Shown: positions 7,891-17,153, counted from the first letter of the stretch. The stretch is DNA of 64,000 nt from JACVRW01 sp034664085 (GCA_034664085.1 JAXDII010000035.1:1-64000); one strand, 5' to 3'. A program made the numbers and translations. Notes: generated by a model not told the origin, from the letters alone.

Positions 7891-8877
7891 TCAACCGGAT
7901 GTGAACTGGTGCGCGACGCGGCGCCCCTTAAGCACGACGATTACTCCGCGCAGCAGACCGTCCCCGTAGTCGCTCCCCGGGTTGAGCGCCAGCGTGGAGC
8001 CGATGTTCGCGGAGGCGCGCGACTCGTGGATGTGACCGTGAAGGCCGACCAGCGGCTGGTGCTCGCTCAGGGCGTCGCGGACGGCGCGGCTGCCGGCGTC
8101 GCCGATGACCACCTCGCCGCCGATGCGGACCACGGTGGGCGGGTCGGTCGACGCATCCAGCTCGGCGCAGCGATCGAGCCCCGACGACACCGGCGGCACG
8201 TGCAGGTTGAACACGGCATTCGACGGGTCCTCGGCGCCGGCGATCAGCTCCTCGATGCGCTCCCGCATCTCGTCCTCGGAGAGCTCGCGGGGGGTGCGCC
8301 ACGGCGTGGGGTTGCTGTAGCCGAAGCTGACCAGGTCGACGCGGTCGCGAATGCGCGTCACCGCGCCGTCGCAGTAGACAACGCGGTCGCCGTCCGCCTC
8401 GGCCGCCGCGGCCAGCACCTCGGGCGGATCGTCGTTCCCGGCCGACACGAACAGCTGGACGTCGCCGCCCGCCAGCCGCTCCTGCGCCAGCGCGATCCAT
8501 CCCGCCACACGTCGGGCCGCCTCCGCCGTGAGCCTGGCGTCCACCCCCGCGGGCTCCGCCAGCTGCTTCGCCTCGGCCGCGTCCACGGTGACGCAGTACA
8601 CCCCCGCGGCGGCCGCCCGCTCCGCGTACGCGGCCGCCTCCTGTTCGTCGAGGACGGGCCCGCCGTTGGCGTTGAGGCCCACGTGGTACCCGTCCTCGCC
8701 CTCGATCAGCGGTCGCAGCGCCTTCCCGGTCAGGTCCCCGCCCAGGACGAGGGCATCGACCTCGTAGACCTTCGCCGCGGACAGCAGCTTGCGGAAGCAG
8801 GTCTCCGATCCGTGCAGGTCCGTGGCGAAGAAGAGCCGCAGCTCGCCCCGTCCCCTCCCGCCGCGACCCCGCCTCAT
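7891..8877 (-). CDS. Calcineurin-like metallophosphoesterase
   Basis: The 328-residue protein has the order of metallophosphoesterase motifs: ATDLHGS, LGGDLTG, SAGNDDP, NLHVPP and GLHGHIHES. These give the Asp, His and Asn ligands of a two-metal centre. It has no signal peptide and is probably cytoplasmic. It is overlapped by the permease stop (ATGA, 8874-8877), so it is translated with the catabolic genes, which is unusual company for a phosphoesterase. The substrate could be a phosphorylated intermediate or a signalling nucleotide; the sequence does not decide. Confidence 0.88.
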   Translation of the reverse strand: MRRGRGGRGRGELRLFFATDLHGSETCFRKLLSAAKVYEVDALVLGGDLTGKALRPLIEGEDGYHVGLNANGGPVLDEQEAAAYAERAAAAGVYCVTVDAAEAKQLAEPAGVDARLTAEAARRVAGWIALAQERLAGGDVQLFVSAGNDDPPEVLAAAAEADGDRVVYCDGAVTRIRDRVDLVSFGYSNPTPWRTPRELSEDEMRERIEELIAGAEDPSNAVFNLHVPPVSSGLDRCAELDASTDPPTVVRIGGEVVIGDAGSRAVRDALSEHQPLVGLHGHIHESRASANIGSTLALNPGSDYGDGLLRGVIVVLKGRRVAHQFTSG

Positions 8878-10487
8878 TCGACCGGCAGCGTACGAGACGC
8901 GTCGCCCACGTCGATGCCGCGCATGCGCTGGACCGCCGCGGAGAGGCCCCACAGCGCACCCGCGCCGAGGAAGGCGCCGATGATCGCGTAGATCTGGCCC
9001 TTGTCCGCCGGCCAGTTCGTGCCGGAGTTCACGTCGGTCACGAGCAGCACGATGATCACGGTCAGGCCCGCCAGGCCGGCCACGCCGGCCAGCGACATCA
9101 GCGGGACGCCGCCCACCCGCACAGCCGCCGGCGAAGCCTCGAACAGGCTCTTGCGCCGGTACGGGAACACGATCGCGGACAGGCAGGTCAGCCAGAGCGT
9201 GAAGGCGAAGCTGAGCAGCGGCGTGGTGACCGTGAGCCAGTCCGTGAACGAGTAGATCACCAGCAGCACGAGCGCCAGCGTGTAACACGCGATCGTCGCG
9301 TTCACCGGGTTGCCGCGGCGGTCGACGCGCCCGAACCACTGGGGGGCGACGCCGTCGAAGGACCACGCCAGGATGCTGCGGATGGCCATGATGCTGAGGA
9401 AGGGCACGTAGCTCACCAGCCACGCGGTCATCCCCAGCGTCATGAGGATGCCGATCACCGCGCCCGTCCAGGTTCCGGCCAGCTCCACGTAGAAGGGCGT
9501 GAAGGCGAGACCGAACTCGGTCGGGTCGGCCAGGCCCAGCGCGTTCAGGAAGTCCACGCCGAAGGCCATCAGCGCAACGCCGACGGTGATCATCAGCAGC
9601 GCGAAGCCGGTCGCGAACGAGCTGCCCATCCCGGTCAGCTGGGCGCGCAGCCCGGGCCGGGACTCGCCCGCCCAGTAGCACGAGATCACCAGGAAGCAGA
9701 CGCCGTAGAAGGGCCAGACGATGGCCTGTGCGCTCTGCTTGAAGCTGAAGTCGCCGTGCGAGCCACCCGCCTCCAGCAGCGCGGCGTGCGCGCCGGCCTT
9801 GCCGGAGAACTTCTCGACGTACTTGTCGAACGACGAGACGAAGGAGTCGCCCGGCATCACGAGCATCACGATGATCGTGATCAGCAGGGTGCCGAGGGCG
9901 AAGATGATCAGGTACTTCTGGAAGGTGAAGTAGTTCTTGAGACCACGCCGGCTGACCACGAGCAGCGGCCCGAGGATCGCGATGGCGGCGAGGCCCGACC
10001 AGAACTGGCCCCAGTCCGTGTAGAACCAGTCGCCCCACGTCGCCCAGCTGACGTTGTCCGTTGCGGCGCCGAGCTGGCGGAAGACGGTCGAGAGGCCGAT
10101 CTGGGCGATCAGGATGCCGCTGATCGCGATGAACATCACGACCCAGAACATGAAGCTGGCGTTCGCGGCGAACCCGATGCTCGGGTGCAGGCTGCGCCCG
10201 ATGAAGACGTAGTCGCCGCCGCTTCGCGGCATGATCGCCGTGAAGAGCGCGTAGACGAGCACGAAGCCGATGCTGCAGACGAAGCAGATGACGATCGTCA
10301 GCAGGACGTTCGAGCCGGGGTAGAACGGGATCCCGTACAGCAGGATCCAGCCGGCCACGACGCCGATGGTGAGTCCGAACAGGTTGAACGCGAAGGCGTC
10401 GAACGGCTTCCCCTGTCGCACCAGACCTGACGATTGACGCTGGTGGAGCTCCTGCCCCTCCGCGTGCCCGCCGGAGCTTGATGTCAC
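8874..10487 (-). CDS. APC-superfamily amino acid/polyamine permease
   Basis: This 537-residue, roughly 12-helix permease begins with the APC-type FAFNLFGLTIGVVAGWILL and carries MPRSGGDYVFIGRSLHP, the conserved loop after helix 2. The GTG at 10487 is supported by AGGAGG seven bases upstream and overlaps the aldehyde dehydrogenase stop. APC members import amino acids, polyamines and related amines. With the neighbouring nitrilase and aldehyde dehydrogenase it fits uptake of an amine-bearing substrate. Confidence 0.88.
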   Translation of the reverse strand: MTSSSGGHAEGQELHQRQSSGLVRQGKPFDAFAFNLFGLTIGVVAGWILLYGIPFYPGSNVLLTIVICFVCSIGFVLVYALFTAIMPRSGGDYVFIGRSLHPSIGFAANASFMFWVVMFIAISGILIAQIGLSTVFRQLGAATDNVSWATWGDWFYTDWGQFWSGLAAIAILGPLLVVSRRGLKNYFTFQKYLIIFALGTLLITIIVMLVMPGDSFVSSFDKYVEKFSGKAGAHAALLEAGGSHGDFSFKQSAQAIVWPFYGVCFLVISCYWAGESRPGLRAQLTGMGSSFATGFALLMITVGVALMAFGVDFLNALGLADPTEFGLAFTPFYVELAGTWTGAVIGILMTLGMTAWLVSYVPFLSIMAIRSILAWSFDGVAPQWFGRVDRRGNPVNATIACYTLALVLLVIYSFTDWLTVTTPLLSFAFTLWLTCLSAIVFPYRRKSLFEASPAAVRVGGVPLMSLAGVAGLAGLTVIIVLLVTDVNSGTNWPADKGQIYAIIGAFLGAGALWGLSAAVQRMRGIDVGDASRTLPVE

Positions 10488-11932
10488 GTCGAAACCTCCT
10501 CGTTGAGCCGGATCGAAACGTGCTTGATCTGCGTGTACTCCTCGACGGAGTACATGGACATGTCCTTGCCGTAGCCCGACTCCTTGAAGCCGCCGTGCGG
10601 CAGCTCCGAGCTGATCGGGATCTGGTGGTCGTTCACCCAGACGGTGCCGAACTGAAGCTTGCGCGTGGCGTTCAAGGCGCGGGCGACGTCGCGTGTGAAG
10701 ACGGAGGCCGAGAGGCCGTAGCGAACGTCGTTCGCCCGCGCGATCGCCTCCGCGTCGCCGTCGAAGCTCTGGACCGTCACGACTGGGCCGAACACCTCGC
10801 GCTGGACGATCTCCGCGTCCTGTGCCACGTCGGTCACCACGGTCGGCGCCACGAAGTAGCCGCGCTCGCCGCGCGTCTCGCCGCCGGTGAGGATCGTGGC
10901 GCGCGCCTCGCGCGCGCGGTCGAGGAAGCCCATCACGCGCTCCTGCTGGCCGCGTGAGATGACCGGGCCCATCTCGATGTCGTCGCCCTCGGCGGGGTCG
11001 CCGACCTTGAGCGACTCGACGGCCGGGACGAGCTGCTCGAGCAGGGAGTCGTAGACCTTGGCGCTGGCCAGCACGCGCGAGCCGGCCGTGCAGTCCTGCC
11101 CCGCGTTCCAGAAGCCGGCGACGCGAATGGCCTCCACCACCTGGTCGAGGTCGGCGTCGTCGAAGATCACCATGGGCGCCTTGCCGCCGAGCTCGAGGTG
11201 GACGCGCTTGAGCGTGTTCGCCGCGTTGCGTGCGATCGTCTTGCCCGTGTCGACGTCGCCTGTGAGCGACACCAGCCCGACATCCGGGTGGTCCACGAGG
11301 CCGGCACCCACCGGGACGCCGTCGCCGGTGATCACGTTGAGGACGCCGGGCGGCACCACGTCGCCGGCGAGCTCCAGCAGCCGCAGCACCGAGCGGGGCG
11401 TCTGCTCGGCTGGCTTCAGGATCTGCACGTTCCCGCCCGCCAGCGCCGGTCCGATCTTCCACACCGCCGTCATCAGCGGGTAGTTCCAGGCCATGATCCC
11501 GGCGACGATGCCGATCGGCTCGCGGCGGATCAGCGACGTGTAGCCCTTGATGTACTCCCCGGCGGGCTTCCCCTCGAGGTTGCGCGCGGCACCGGCGAAG
11601 AAGCGCAGGTTGTCGGCGCAGAAAGGCATTTCGTCGCGGGCGGCCATCAGCGGCTTGCCCACGTCCTCGGACTCGATCCGCGCAAGCTCCTCGCCGTGCG
11701 CGTCGAGCACGTCGGCGAGCGCGAGCAGGACCGTCGAGCGCTCGCCCGGCGTGGCGTCGAGCCACTCGGGCAGCGCCCGCCGCGCGGCTTCGACCGCGCG
11801 CTCGACGTCCGCCGCCGTGCCGCTTGGAACGGTCGCGATCTTCTCGCCGGTCGCCGGGTTCTCGATCTCCATCGTCCCGTGGTCGGTGGCCTCGACCCAC
11901 TCGCCGCCGACGAGGTTCTTCAGCGCGATCAC
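10484..11932 (-). CDS. NAD(P)-dependent aldehyde dehydrogenase (aminobutyraldehyde-dehydrogenase-like)
   Basis: The 482-residue protein has the ALDH signatures: IMAWNYPLMTAVWKIGPALA, the catalytic Glu in HLELGGKAP and the catalytic Cys in NAGQDCTAGSR. The NAGQDCTA form resembles gamma-aminobutyraldehyde dehydrogenases. The C-terminus has HGGFKESGYGKDMSMYS. Start GTG 11932 overlaps the nitrilase stop. It probably oxidises an aldehyde made by the operon's oxygenases or from an amine. The exact aldehyde is unknown. Confidence 0.92.
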   Translation of the reverse strand: MIALKNLVGGEWVEATDHGTMEIENPATGEKIATVPSGTAADVERAVEAARRALPEWLDATPGERSTVLLALADVLDAHGEELARIESEDVGKPLMAARDEMPFCADNLRFFAGAARNLEGKPAGEYIKGYTSLIRREPIGIVAGIMAWNYPLMTAVWKIGPALAGGNVQILKPAEQTPRSVLRLLELAGDVVPPGVLNVITGDGVPVGAGLVDHPDVGLVSLTGDVDTGKTIARNAANTLKRVHLELGGKAPMVIFDDADLDQVVEAIRVAGFWNAGQDCTAGSRVLASAKVYDSLLEQLVPAVESLKVGDPAEGDDIEMGPVISRGQQERVMGFLDRAREARATILTGGETRGERGYFVAPTVVTDVAQDAEIVQREVFGPVVTVQSFDGDAEAIARANDVRYGLSASVFTRDVARALNATRKLQFGTVWVNDHQIPISSELPHGGFKESGYGKDMSMYSVEEYTQIKHVSIRLNEEVST

Positions 11933-12759
11933 GAGGCCGCCGGCTCGGCCGCCGCCAGGGGCGCCACCGCGTCGATCACCACGAAGCGGCGGTTGCGGAT
12001 CGACGGGAGCGCCTCGCGCACCGCCGCGGTGCGCGCCGGGTCCACCTCGCCGGCCAGCAGCATGTCGCGCTCCTCGCCCAGGCTGCAGCGCACCACGCCC
12101 ATCGGGTCGATCAGCATGCTCCGGCCCACCGTCGTGTCGAGCGCCTGATCCGCCGCCGCCACCCAGCAGGTGTTCTCGATCGCCCGAGCGCGCAGGAGTG
12201 TCTCCCAGTGATCCTCCTTCAGGGGACCGTCGACCCAGGACGCGCACACCACCAGCACCTCGGCGCCGTCGTCGATCAACAGCCGCGCGAGCTCGGGAAA
12301 GCGGATGTCGTAGCAGTTGAGGACGCCGAGCCGGATGCCGCCGATGTCGAGCGTCAGCCGGGAGCCCTCGCCTTGGAGGAAGCGGTCCGACTCGCGGTGG
12401 CCGAGGGCATCGAAGAGGTGGAGCTTGCGGTAGCTGCTCACGCTGCCGCTGGCCTCCACCACGACGATCGTGTTGTAGGCGCGGTGCGCCTCGCCAAGTG
12501 CCGTCTCGTGCATCCCCGCGATCACCGTGAGGCCGAGCTCCGCGGCCAGCGTGCTCAGCTCGGACACGAACGGGCCGTCGAGCGTCTCCGAGGTGGCCGC
12601 GAGCCCTGCGTCGGGCGAGGCGGCGGCGTACATCGCCTCCTCGGGAAAGACCACCACGTCGGCCCCGTCGGCGGCGGCGTCCCGAGCCAGCTCGGAGAGG
12701 ACCTGAAGGTTGCGCCGCTTGTCCTCGGTGGCCGAGAGCTGGCCAAGTGCGATCTTCAC
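11929..12759 (-). CDS. Carbon-nitrogen hydrolase (nitrilase superfamily amidohydrolase)
   Basis: The 276-residue protein contains the complete catalytic set: Glu in VVFPEEAMY, Lys in SYRKLHLFDA and Cys in NCYDIRFPE. Members cleave amides, carbamoyl-amines and omega-amides; beta-ureidopropionase and N-carbamoylputrescine amidase belong here. It is the first gene of the distal operon, begins with GTG and is divergent from a GntR regulator about 120 bases away. Release of ammonia from an amide or ureido intermediate is the likely role. Confidence 0.9.
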   Translation of the reverse strand: MKIALGQLSATEDKRRNLQVLSELARDAAADGADVVVFPEEAMYAAASPDAGLAATSETLDGPFVSELSTLAAELGLTVIAGMHETALGEAHRAYNTIVVVEASGSVSSYRKLHLFDALGHRESDRFLQGEGSRLTLDIGGIRLGVLNCYDIRFPELARLLIDDGAEVLVVCASWVDGPLKEDHWETLLRARAIENTCWVAAADQALDTTVGRSMLIDPMGVVRCSLGEERDMLLAGEVDPARTAAVREALPSIRNRRFVVIDAVAPLAAAEPAAS

Positions 12760-12879
12760 CGGCAGACCGCCCCGGGATGCCCAGCGCGTGGGCTAAAGCC
12801 CTTCATGCGAGGACTATATACCGAGTGTCAAAGGCCTCCGTCTGAGTCCTAACAGCCCTCAGTGATCTACAGTGTCGGC
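12760..12879. promoter_or_regulatory. Divergent promoter region between nitrilase operon and GntR regulator
   Basis: This 120-base gap must hold both promoters. Visible elements are a GGGCT-AA-AGCCC palindrome (about 12789-12800) and an AT-rich TATATA tract (12815-12820), whose minus-strand reading TATAGT would make a fair -10 box. A minus-strand TTGACA (12831-12826) is too close to that box to be its -35. I see no full promoter, so only the location is firm. Confidence 0.35.
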
Positions 12880-13641
12880 ATGGCGTCAAAGGCGTCCTCC
12901 GCGCCGGCCGCATCGGCGGCTCAGGATGTGGCGGCGACGCTCGAGCCGATCGCACAGCTGCGCGCGCACGAGTACGTCGCCGAGCAGCTGCGCCGGCAGA
13001 TCGGGCTGCGAATGGTCCTGCCCGAGGAGGGGCTGCCGTCCGAGCGTGAGCTGTCGGGCCTCTTCGGCGTCGGCCGCGCGACGGTCCAGGCCGCCATCCG
13101 GCTGCTCGAGGCCGAACGCCTGGTCGAGACGCGCCGCGGGCGCAACGGTGGGACGTTCGTGCTCGCCCACGACGAGGACGACCTGGCGCAGGACTACCTG
13201 ATGGCCCGCCTGCGGCGCGAACGCGACCGGATCGGCGAGGCGCTGGTGTTCCGGCGCAACGTGGAGACGTTCGCGGCAGGCCTCGCGGCCACGCAGCACA
13301 GCGCCGCCGAGCTCGAGCTCATGCGCGCCGCCCAGGATGCGGCGGCAGCGGCCCAGAGCGACGCCGAGTTCATCGCCAATGACACCCAGTTCCATCTCGC
13401 GATCGCGCGGGCCGCGCACAACGCGTTCGTTTACGAGGCGCTGGAGCACATGCGGCTGGTGCTAAACGACGCCATCAGCGCGCTGCCCGAGACGCGGACC
13501 CCGCAGCGGCGCGCCATCAAGGAGCACGCCGCGATCCTCGCCGAGATCGAGGGCCGCGACGGCGCCGCGGCCGCGACGGCGATCGACCGCCACGCCGCGA
13601 CGACCGAGCGGGACATCAACGCGATGCTCGCCGGCCTCTAG
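12880..13641 (+). CDS. GntR/FadR-type (FCD domain) transcriptional regulator
   Basis: The 253-residue protein has an N-terminal winged helix (LPSERELSGLFGVGRATVQAAIRLLEAERLV) and an FCD effector domain with the family histidines (TQFHLAIARAAHN and ERDINAML region). FCD regulators sense carboxylates or sugar acids. Its divergence from the nitrilase-led operon makes it the probable regulator of that operon. A GTG at 12862 is an alternative start. Its TAG shares a CTAG with the stop of the convergent TetR gene. Confidence 0.88.
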   Translation: MASKASSAPAASAAQDVAATLEPIAQLRAHEYVAEQLRRQIGLRMVLPEEGLPSERELSGLFGVGRATVQAAIRLLEAERLVETRRGRNGGTFVLAHDEDDLAQDYLMARLRRERDRIGEALVFRRNVETFAAGLAATQHSAAELELMRAAQDAAAAAQSDAEFIANDTQFHLAIARAAHNAFVYEALEHMRLVLNDAISALPETRTPQRRAIKEHAAILAEIEGRDGAAAATAIDRHAATTERDINAMLAGL

Positions 13642-14279
13642 CGCAGCGCCGGCCCTACCGCCTCCGACATCAGCCGCTCGGCGATCTTCAGGTACTCGTC
13701 GGAGTCGAACGCGTCCCCGTCGAGCGCCAGCTGCAGCAGCGGTCCTTCCAACAGCCCCAGGAAGACCGCGGCGAGCGCATCGATGTCGAACTCGGGGTGC
13801 GAGTCGGGCAGCATCGTGCGCTTGAGATCGCTCCTGTACCGCTCCAGCTCGTGGCGCATCGATTCCTGGAGCGGCCCCGAGCGCGATGCGGCCTGGACCC
13901 AGAAGTCGTAGTACACCCGACTCATCTCCGGCTCCTTGGTGATCAGGAGCCGAACCAGGGCCATCTGGCGCGCCAGCCCGACCGCCGGTTCACCGGCCTC
14001 GGCGGGCGGCACGGAATCGCCGGAGGAGATGCCGCGTCCCTCGCGGAACGCGGTGAGCAGCCACGCCAGGAGGTTCAGGAGCAGGTTCTCCTTGGTGTCC
14101 CAGTAGTAGTGGAGCGCGCCCTGGCTGAGATTCGCCTCCTTCGCGATCACGGGCATGCGCGTCCCACTGATGGTGTCGCGAGCCACGACGCGAAAGGCCG
14201 CGGCGAGTATCCGTTCTCTGGGGTCCGCGTAGTCGGTTACCGCGGTGCCACCCGGGCTCGCGCGCTTGTGCTGGGCCAC
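13638..14279 (-). CDS. TetR family regulator, last gene of the ABC/monooxygenase operon
   Basis: The 213-residue protein has a TetR HTH (MPVIAKEANLSQGALHYYWDTKENLL) and a BetI-like C-terminal ligand domain. It begins with GTG 28 bases after the aldehyde dehydrogenase and has no obvious promoter of its own, so it is probably the tenth gene of the operon starting at 22643. It is the best candidate to bind the TGACTGATCAATCA-like palindrome at the operon promoter, giving feedback control. The effector is unknown. Confidence 0.88.
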   Translation of the reverse strand: MAQHKRASPGGTAVTDYADPRERILAAAFRVVARDTISGTRMPVIAKEANLSQGALHYYWDTKENLLLNLLAWLLTAFREGRGISSGDSVPPAEAGEPAVGLARQMALVRLLITKEPEMSRVYYDFWVQAASRSGPLQESMRHELERYRSDLKRTMLPDSHPEFDIDALAAVFLGLLEGPLLQLALDGDAFDSDEYLKIAERLMSEAVGPALR

Positions 14280-14307
14280 GGTCCTACTGTATCCCTGGCG
14301 GGCTCGC

Positions 14308-15783
14308 TCACCGGCCCGGGAACGGGTCCGGGCTGGGAGCCTTGGAGAGGTTGAGCCAGACGCTCTTGACGCGGGTGTACTCCAGCACGACGTCGGCGCC
14401 GTTCTCTCTGCCGATCCCGCTGTCCTTGACGCCGCCGAACGGCGAGACCGGCGTCAGCGACCTGTACGTGTTGACCCACACCGTCCCGGCCTCGAGCCGC
14501 GCGGCGAGCGTATGCGCGCGCTGCAAATCGTTCGTCCAGACTCCGGCGGCCAGGCCGAAGCGGCTGTCGTTGGCCAGCCGCACCGCGTCGTCGTCGGTCT
14601 CGAACCGGGCCATTGCGAGCACCGGCCCGAAGACCTCCTCCTGCGCGAGGGTCATGTCGTTGCGGACGTCGGAGAACATCGTCGGGCGGTAGTACCAGCC
14701 GCGCGGCTGGTCGTCTGGCCGCCGGCCGCCCGCCCGTAGCGTCGCGCCCTCTTCCTGCGCACTGCCGACGTAGTGCTCGACCTTGTCGCGCTGGGCCTCG
14801 ATGGCGAGCGGACCGACGTCCGTGCTCTCGTCGAGGGGGTCGCCGACCCGCAGGGCGTCGGCCCGCTCGGCGACGCGCTCGCAGACCTGGTCGTAGAGCG
14901 CGGCGTGCACGAATGCCCGCGACCCCGCGACGCACGTCTGTCCGCCGGCCGCGAAGACGCCGGCCAGCAGGCCCTTCACGGCCTCTTCGGGGTCCGCGTC
15001 CTCGAACACCAGCTGGGGGCTCTTTCCGCCCAGCTCGAGCGTCGCGCCGGCGAAGTGGGAGGCGGCCGCCATCGCCACCTTCCTGCCGGTCTCGGTCCCC
15101 CCCGTGAACGCGACCTTGTTCACGAGCGGGTGCTCCGCGAGGGCGGCCCCCGCCTCGCCGCGACCGGTCACCAGATTGACCACGCCTGCCGGGAAGCCGG
15201 CCTCCTCGAACAGCGGCATCAGCGCGATCAGCGACGCCGAGGCGTGCTCGCTGGGCTTGAGCACGACGGTGTTGCCGCACGCGAGCGCCGGCGCCAGCTT
15301 CATGGCGGCGAGCTGGAGCGGGGAGTTCCACGGAATGATCGCCGCGACCACACCGATCGGCTCGCGCAGCGTGTAGTTGAGCAGCTGCGGCTGGGTCGCC
15401 GGGATCACCGAGCCCTGGATCTTGTCCGCGATGCCGGCGTGGTAGTAGAAGAACTCGGGCACCCGGCGGACCTGCCCGGTGGTCTCGCGCAGCAGCTTGC
15501 CGTTGTCGAGCGTCTCGATCCGCGCCAGCTCGTCGACCTTGTCGAGCACCAAATCCCCGAGCCGCCGCAGCAGCGCGCCGCGACGGGTCTGGGTCATGTC
15601 GCGCCACGCCGGCGACAGCAGCGCCGCGCGTGCGGAGCGCACGGCCCGGTCCACGTCCTCGGAGCCGCCGTCGGCCAGCGAGTACGCCGCCTCGCCGGTG
15701 ATCGGGCTCACGCCCTCGAACGTCGCGCCGTCCGCGGCGGCGGACCAGTCTCCGTCGACGTAGTTCGTCAGCGGAGCGCTCAT
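14308..15783 (-). CDS. NAD(P)-dependent aldehyde dehydrogenase, proximal operon copy
   Basis: The 491-residue enzyme shows IIPWNSPLQLAAMKLAPALA, catalytic Glu in LELGGKSPQ and catalytic Cys in AGGQTCVAGSR. It ends with the usual FGGVKDSGIGRENG segment. It belongs to the same superfamily as the copy at 10484-11932 but is clearly divergent, closer in style to betaine/hydroxymuconic-semialdehyde dehydrogenases. Its ATG overlaps the RidA-like stop (15780-15783). It probably oxidises a semialdehyde formed after ring opening. Confidence 0.92.
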   Translation of the reverse strand: MSAPLTNYVDGDWSAAADGATFEGVSPITGEAAYSLADGGSEDVDRAVRSARAALLSPAWRDMTQTRRGALLRRLGDLVLDKVDELARIETLDNGKLLRETTGQVRRVPEFFYYHAGIADKIQGSVIPATQPQLLNYTLREPIGVVAAIIPWNSPLQLAAMKLAPALACGNTVVLKPSEHASASLIALMPLFEEAGFPAGVVNLVTGRGEAGAALAEHPLVNKVAFTGGTETGRKVAMAAASHFAGATLELGGKSPQLVFEDADPEEAVKGLLAGVFAAGGQTCVAGSRAFVHAALYDQVCERVAERADALRVGDPLDESTDVGPLAIEAQRDKVEHYVGSAQEEGATLRAGGRRPDDQPRGWYYRPTMFSDVRNDMTLAQEEVFGPVLAMARFETDDDAVRLANDSRFGLAAGVWTNDLQRAHTLAARLEAGTVWVNTYRSLTPVSPFGGVKDSGIGRENGADVVLEYTRVKSVWLNLSKAPSPDPFPGR

Positions 15784-16178
15784 GTGGAGCCAGACGCCGG
15801 AATCGCGGCGATCGCGTCGATCTCGATCTCGATTCCCTCGCCGCCGAGGCGGCTGACCTCGACCATCGTGCTCGCCGGCGGACGGGCGCCGAAGATCTCC
15901 TTGCGGATCGCGTGCGTGACGCCGCGCTCTGCGATGTTCGTCAGGAAGACCGTGGTCTTCAGCACGTGCTGGAAGTCCGTCCCGGCGGAGCGCAGGACCA
16001 GCTCGAGGTTCTCGAGCGTCTTCCGAGTCTGCTGCTCGAGGTCGCCGCGGCCGATGAGGTTGCCCTCGGTGTCCAGCGGAACGCAGCCCGAGACGAACAC
16101 GAGATCCCCGTAGCGGATCGCGTCCGCCGAGAACATCTCCTGAAGTCCCTCTGCCTTGATTTCCTCGATTTGGGTCAT
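15780..16178 (-). CDS. RidA/YjgF/UK114 family protein lacking the canonical arginine
   Basis: The 132-residue protein follows the RidA fold order: YGDLVFVSGCVPLD, EQQTRKTLENLELVL, FLTNIAERG and MVEVSRLGGEGIEIEIDAIAA. In classic RidA the substrate-binding Arg sits in PARSCVEV; here the aligned stretch is PASTMVEV, so that Arg is absent. Members with Arg hydrolyse enamines/imines; RutC acts in pyrimidine breakdown. The loss suggests a different reaction or a binding role. It is translationally coupled on both sides by ATGA overlaps. Confidence 0.88.
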   Translation of the reverse strand: MTQIEEIKAEGLQEMFSADAIRYGDLVFVSGCVPLDTEGNLIGRGDLEQQTRKTLENLELVLRSAGTDFQHVLKTTVFLTNIAERGVTHAIRKEIFGARPPASTMVEVSRLGGEGIEIEIDAIAAIPASGST

Positions 16179-17152
16179 TGTTCGCTCCTGGTCGTGGTGC
16201 GGCTCTCCAGCCAGCCGAACAGGCGCTGGAGCTCGGTTGCGGCATCGGGCAGGTGGTGCGGGATGTAGGCGAAGGAGTGGTTCAGCCCCTCGACCAGCGA
16301 CAGCGTCGTCGGAACGCCCGCGTCGATGAGGCGGGCCGCCATGCCCAGCGACTGCGGCACCAGGGCATCCTGGTCGCCGATCGTCAGGTAGGTGGGCGGG
16401 AACCGGTCCAGGTTGGGGGCGTGGGCGGGGCTCACGAGCGGGTGGCGGTGGAGCGTCAGCCAGTGCGGCCCGAGGTACGCGCTGTTGTAGAGCGTCTCGG
16501 CGAAGCCGCCCGCGTGCGAGCCCGGCCGCTGCATCAGCAGCGGCAGGTCGAAGATCCCGTAGAGGAAGACCGCGGCGGAGAACTCGACGCTGACGTCGGA
16601 GAGCTCCCCGGCGGGCGCATCGTCGTGCGTGAGCGCGACGATCGCGGCGGCGGCCAAGTTCGCGCCGGCCGAGGCGCCGCCGATCGCGATCGGCCCCGGC
16701 GCTCCGCCGAGGCGCTCGGCGTTCTCGGTCATCCAGCGGGCCGCGTGGATCGTCTCCTCCACCGCCCACGGAAACGGGAGCTCCGGCGCGAGGCCGTAGT
16801 CGAGGTTGACCACCACGTGGCCCCGCTCGGCCATGCTCATGCCGAGCTTGCGGACGTACTCGGCCTTGCCCCAGCACCAGCCGCCCCCGTGCATGTACAG
16901 GAGCATCGGGAACGGCCCGCTGCCCGAGGGGACGTAGACCTCGGCCTTTGTGGCCACGCCGTTTAGCTCGCGCAGCGTCTCGTGGCGGATCTCCACGTCG
17001 GGCGGGAGGTCCACGTTGTGCTTGCGCAGGTCACGCGTGGGATGCGTGCGGAAGGCGATGACCTCCTCGAGCGTCGTGAGCTCGGGCACGTCGACCTGTG
17101 TGCCCGCGACCAGCGAGAGCCAGGCGGAGTTGGCGTCTTGCGTGCCCGTCAC
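16175..17152 (-). CDS. Alpha/beta hydrolase (HSL / arylacetamide-deacetylase-like)
   Basis: The 325-residue hydrolase has the HSL oxyanion motif MHGGGW, nucleophile Ser in GGASAGANL, Asp in GDQDALVP and His in EGLNHSFAYIP. There is no signal peptide. It would hydrolyse an ester or amide. In the RutD-containing pyrimidine pathway an alpha/beta hydrolase acts beside the LLM oxygenase and RidA homologue, and the same trio occurs here. The start is GTG, one base after the upstream monooxygenase stop. Confidence 0.9.
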   Translation of the reverse strand: MTGTQDANSAWLSLVAGTQVDVPELTTLEEVIAFRTHPTRDLRKHNVDLPPDVEIRHETLRELNGVATKAEVYVPSGSGPFPMLLYMHGGGWCWGKAEYVRKLGMSMAERGHVVVNLDYGLAPELPFPWAVEETIHAARWMTENAERLGGAPGPIAIGGASAGANLAAAAIVALTHDDAPAGELSDVSVEFSAAVFLYGIFDLPLLMQRPGSHAGGFAETLYNSAYLGPHWLTLHRHPLVSPAHAPNLDRFPPTYLTIGDQDALVPQSLGMAARLIDAGVPTTLSLVEGLNHSFAYIPHHLPDAATELQRLFGWLESRTTTRSEQ

Positions 17153-17153
17153 C

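Noticed and set aside
12826..12831. Minus-strand TTGACA as -35 of the nitrilase promoter
   Set aside because: The only good -10-like box (TATAGT) is five to eight bases away, too close; at 17 bases the sequence (GCATGA) is not a -10 box.
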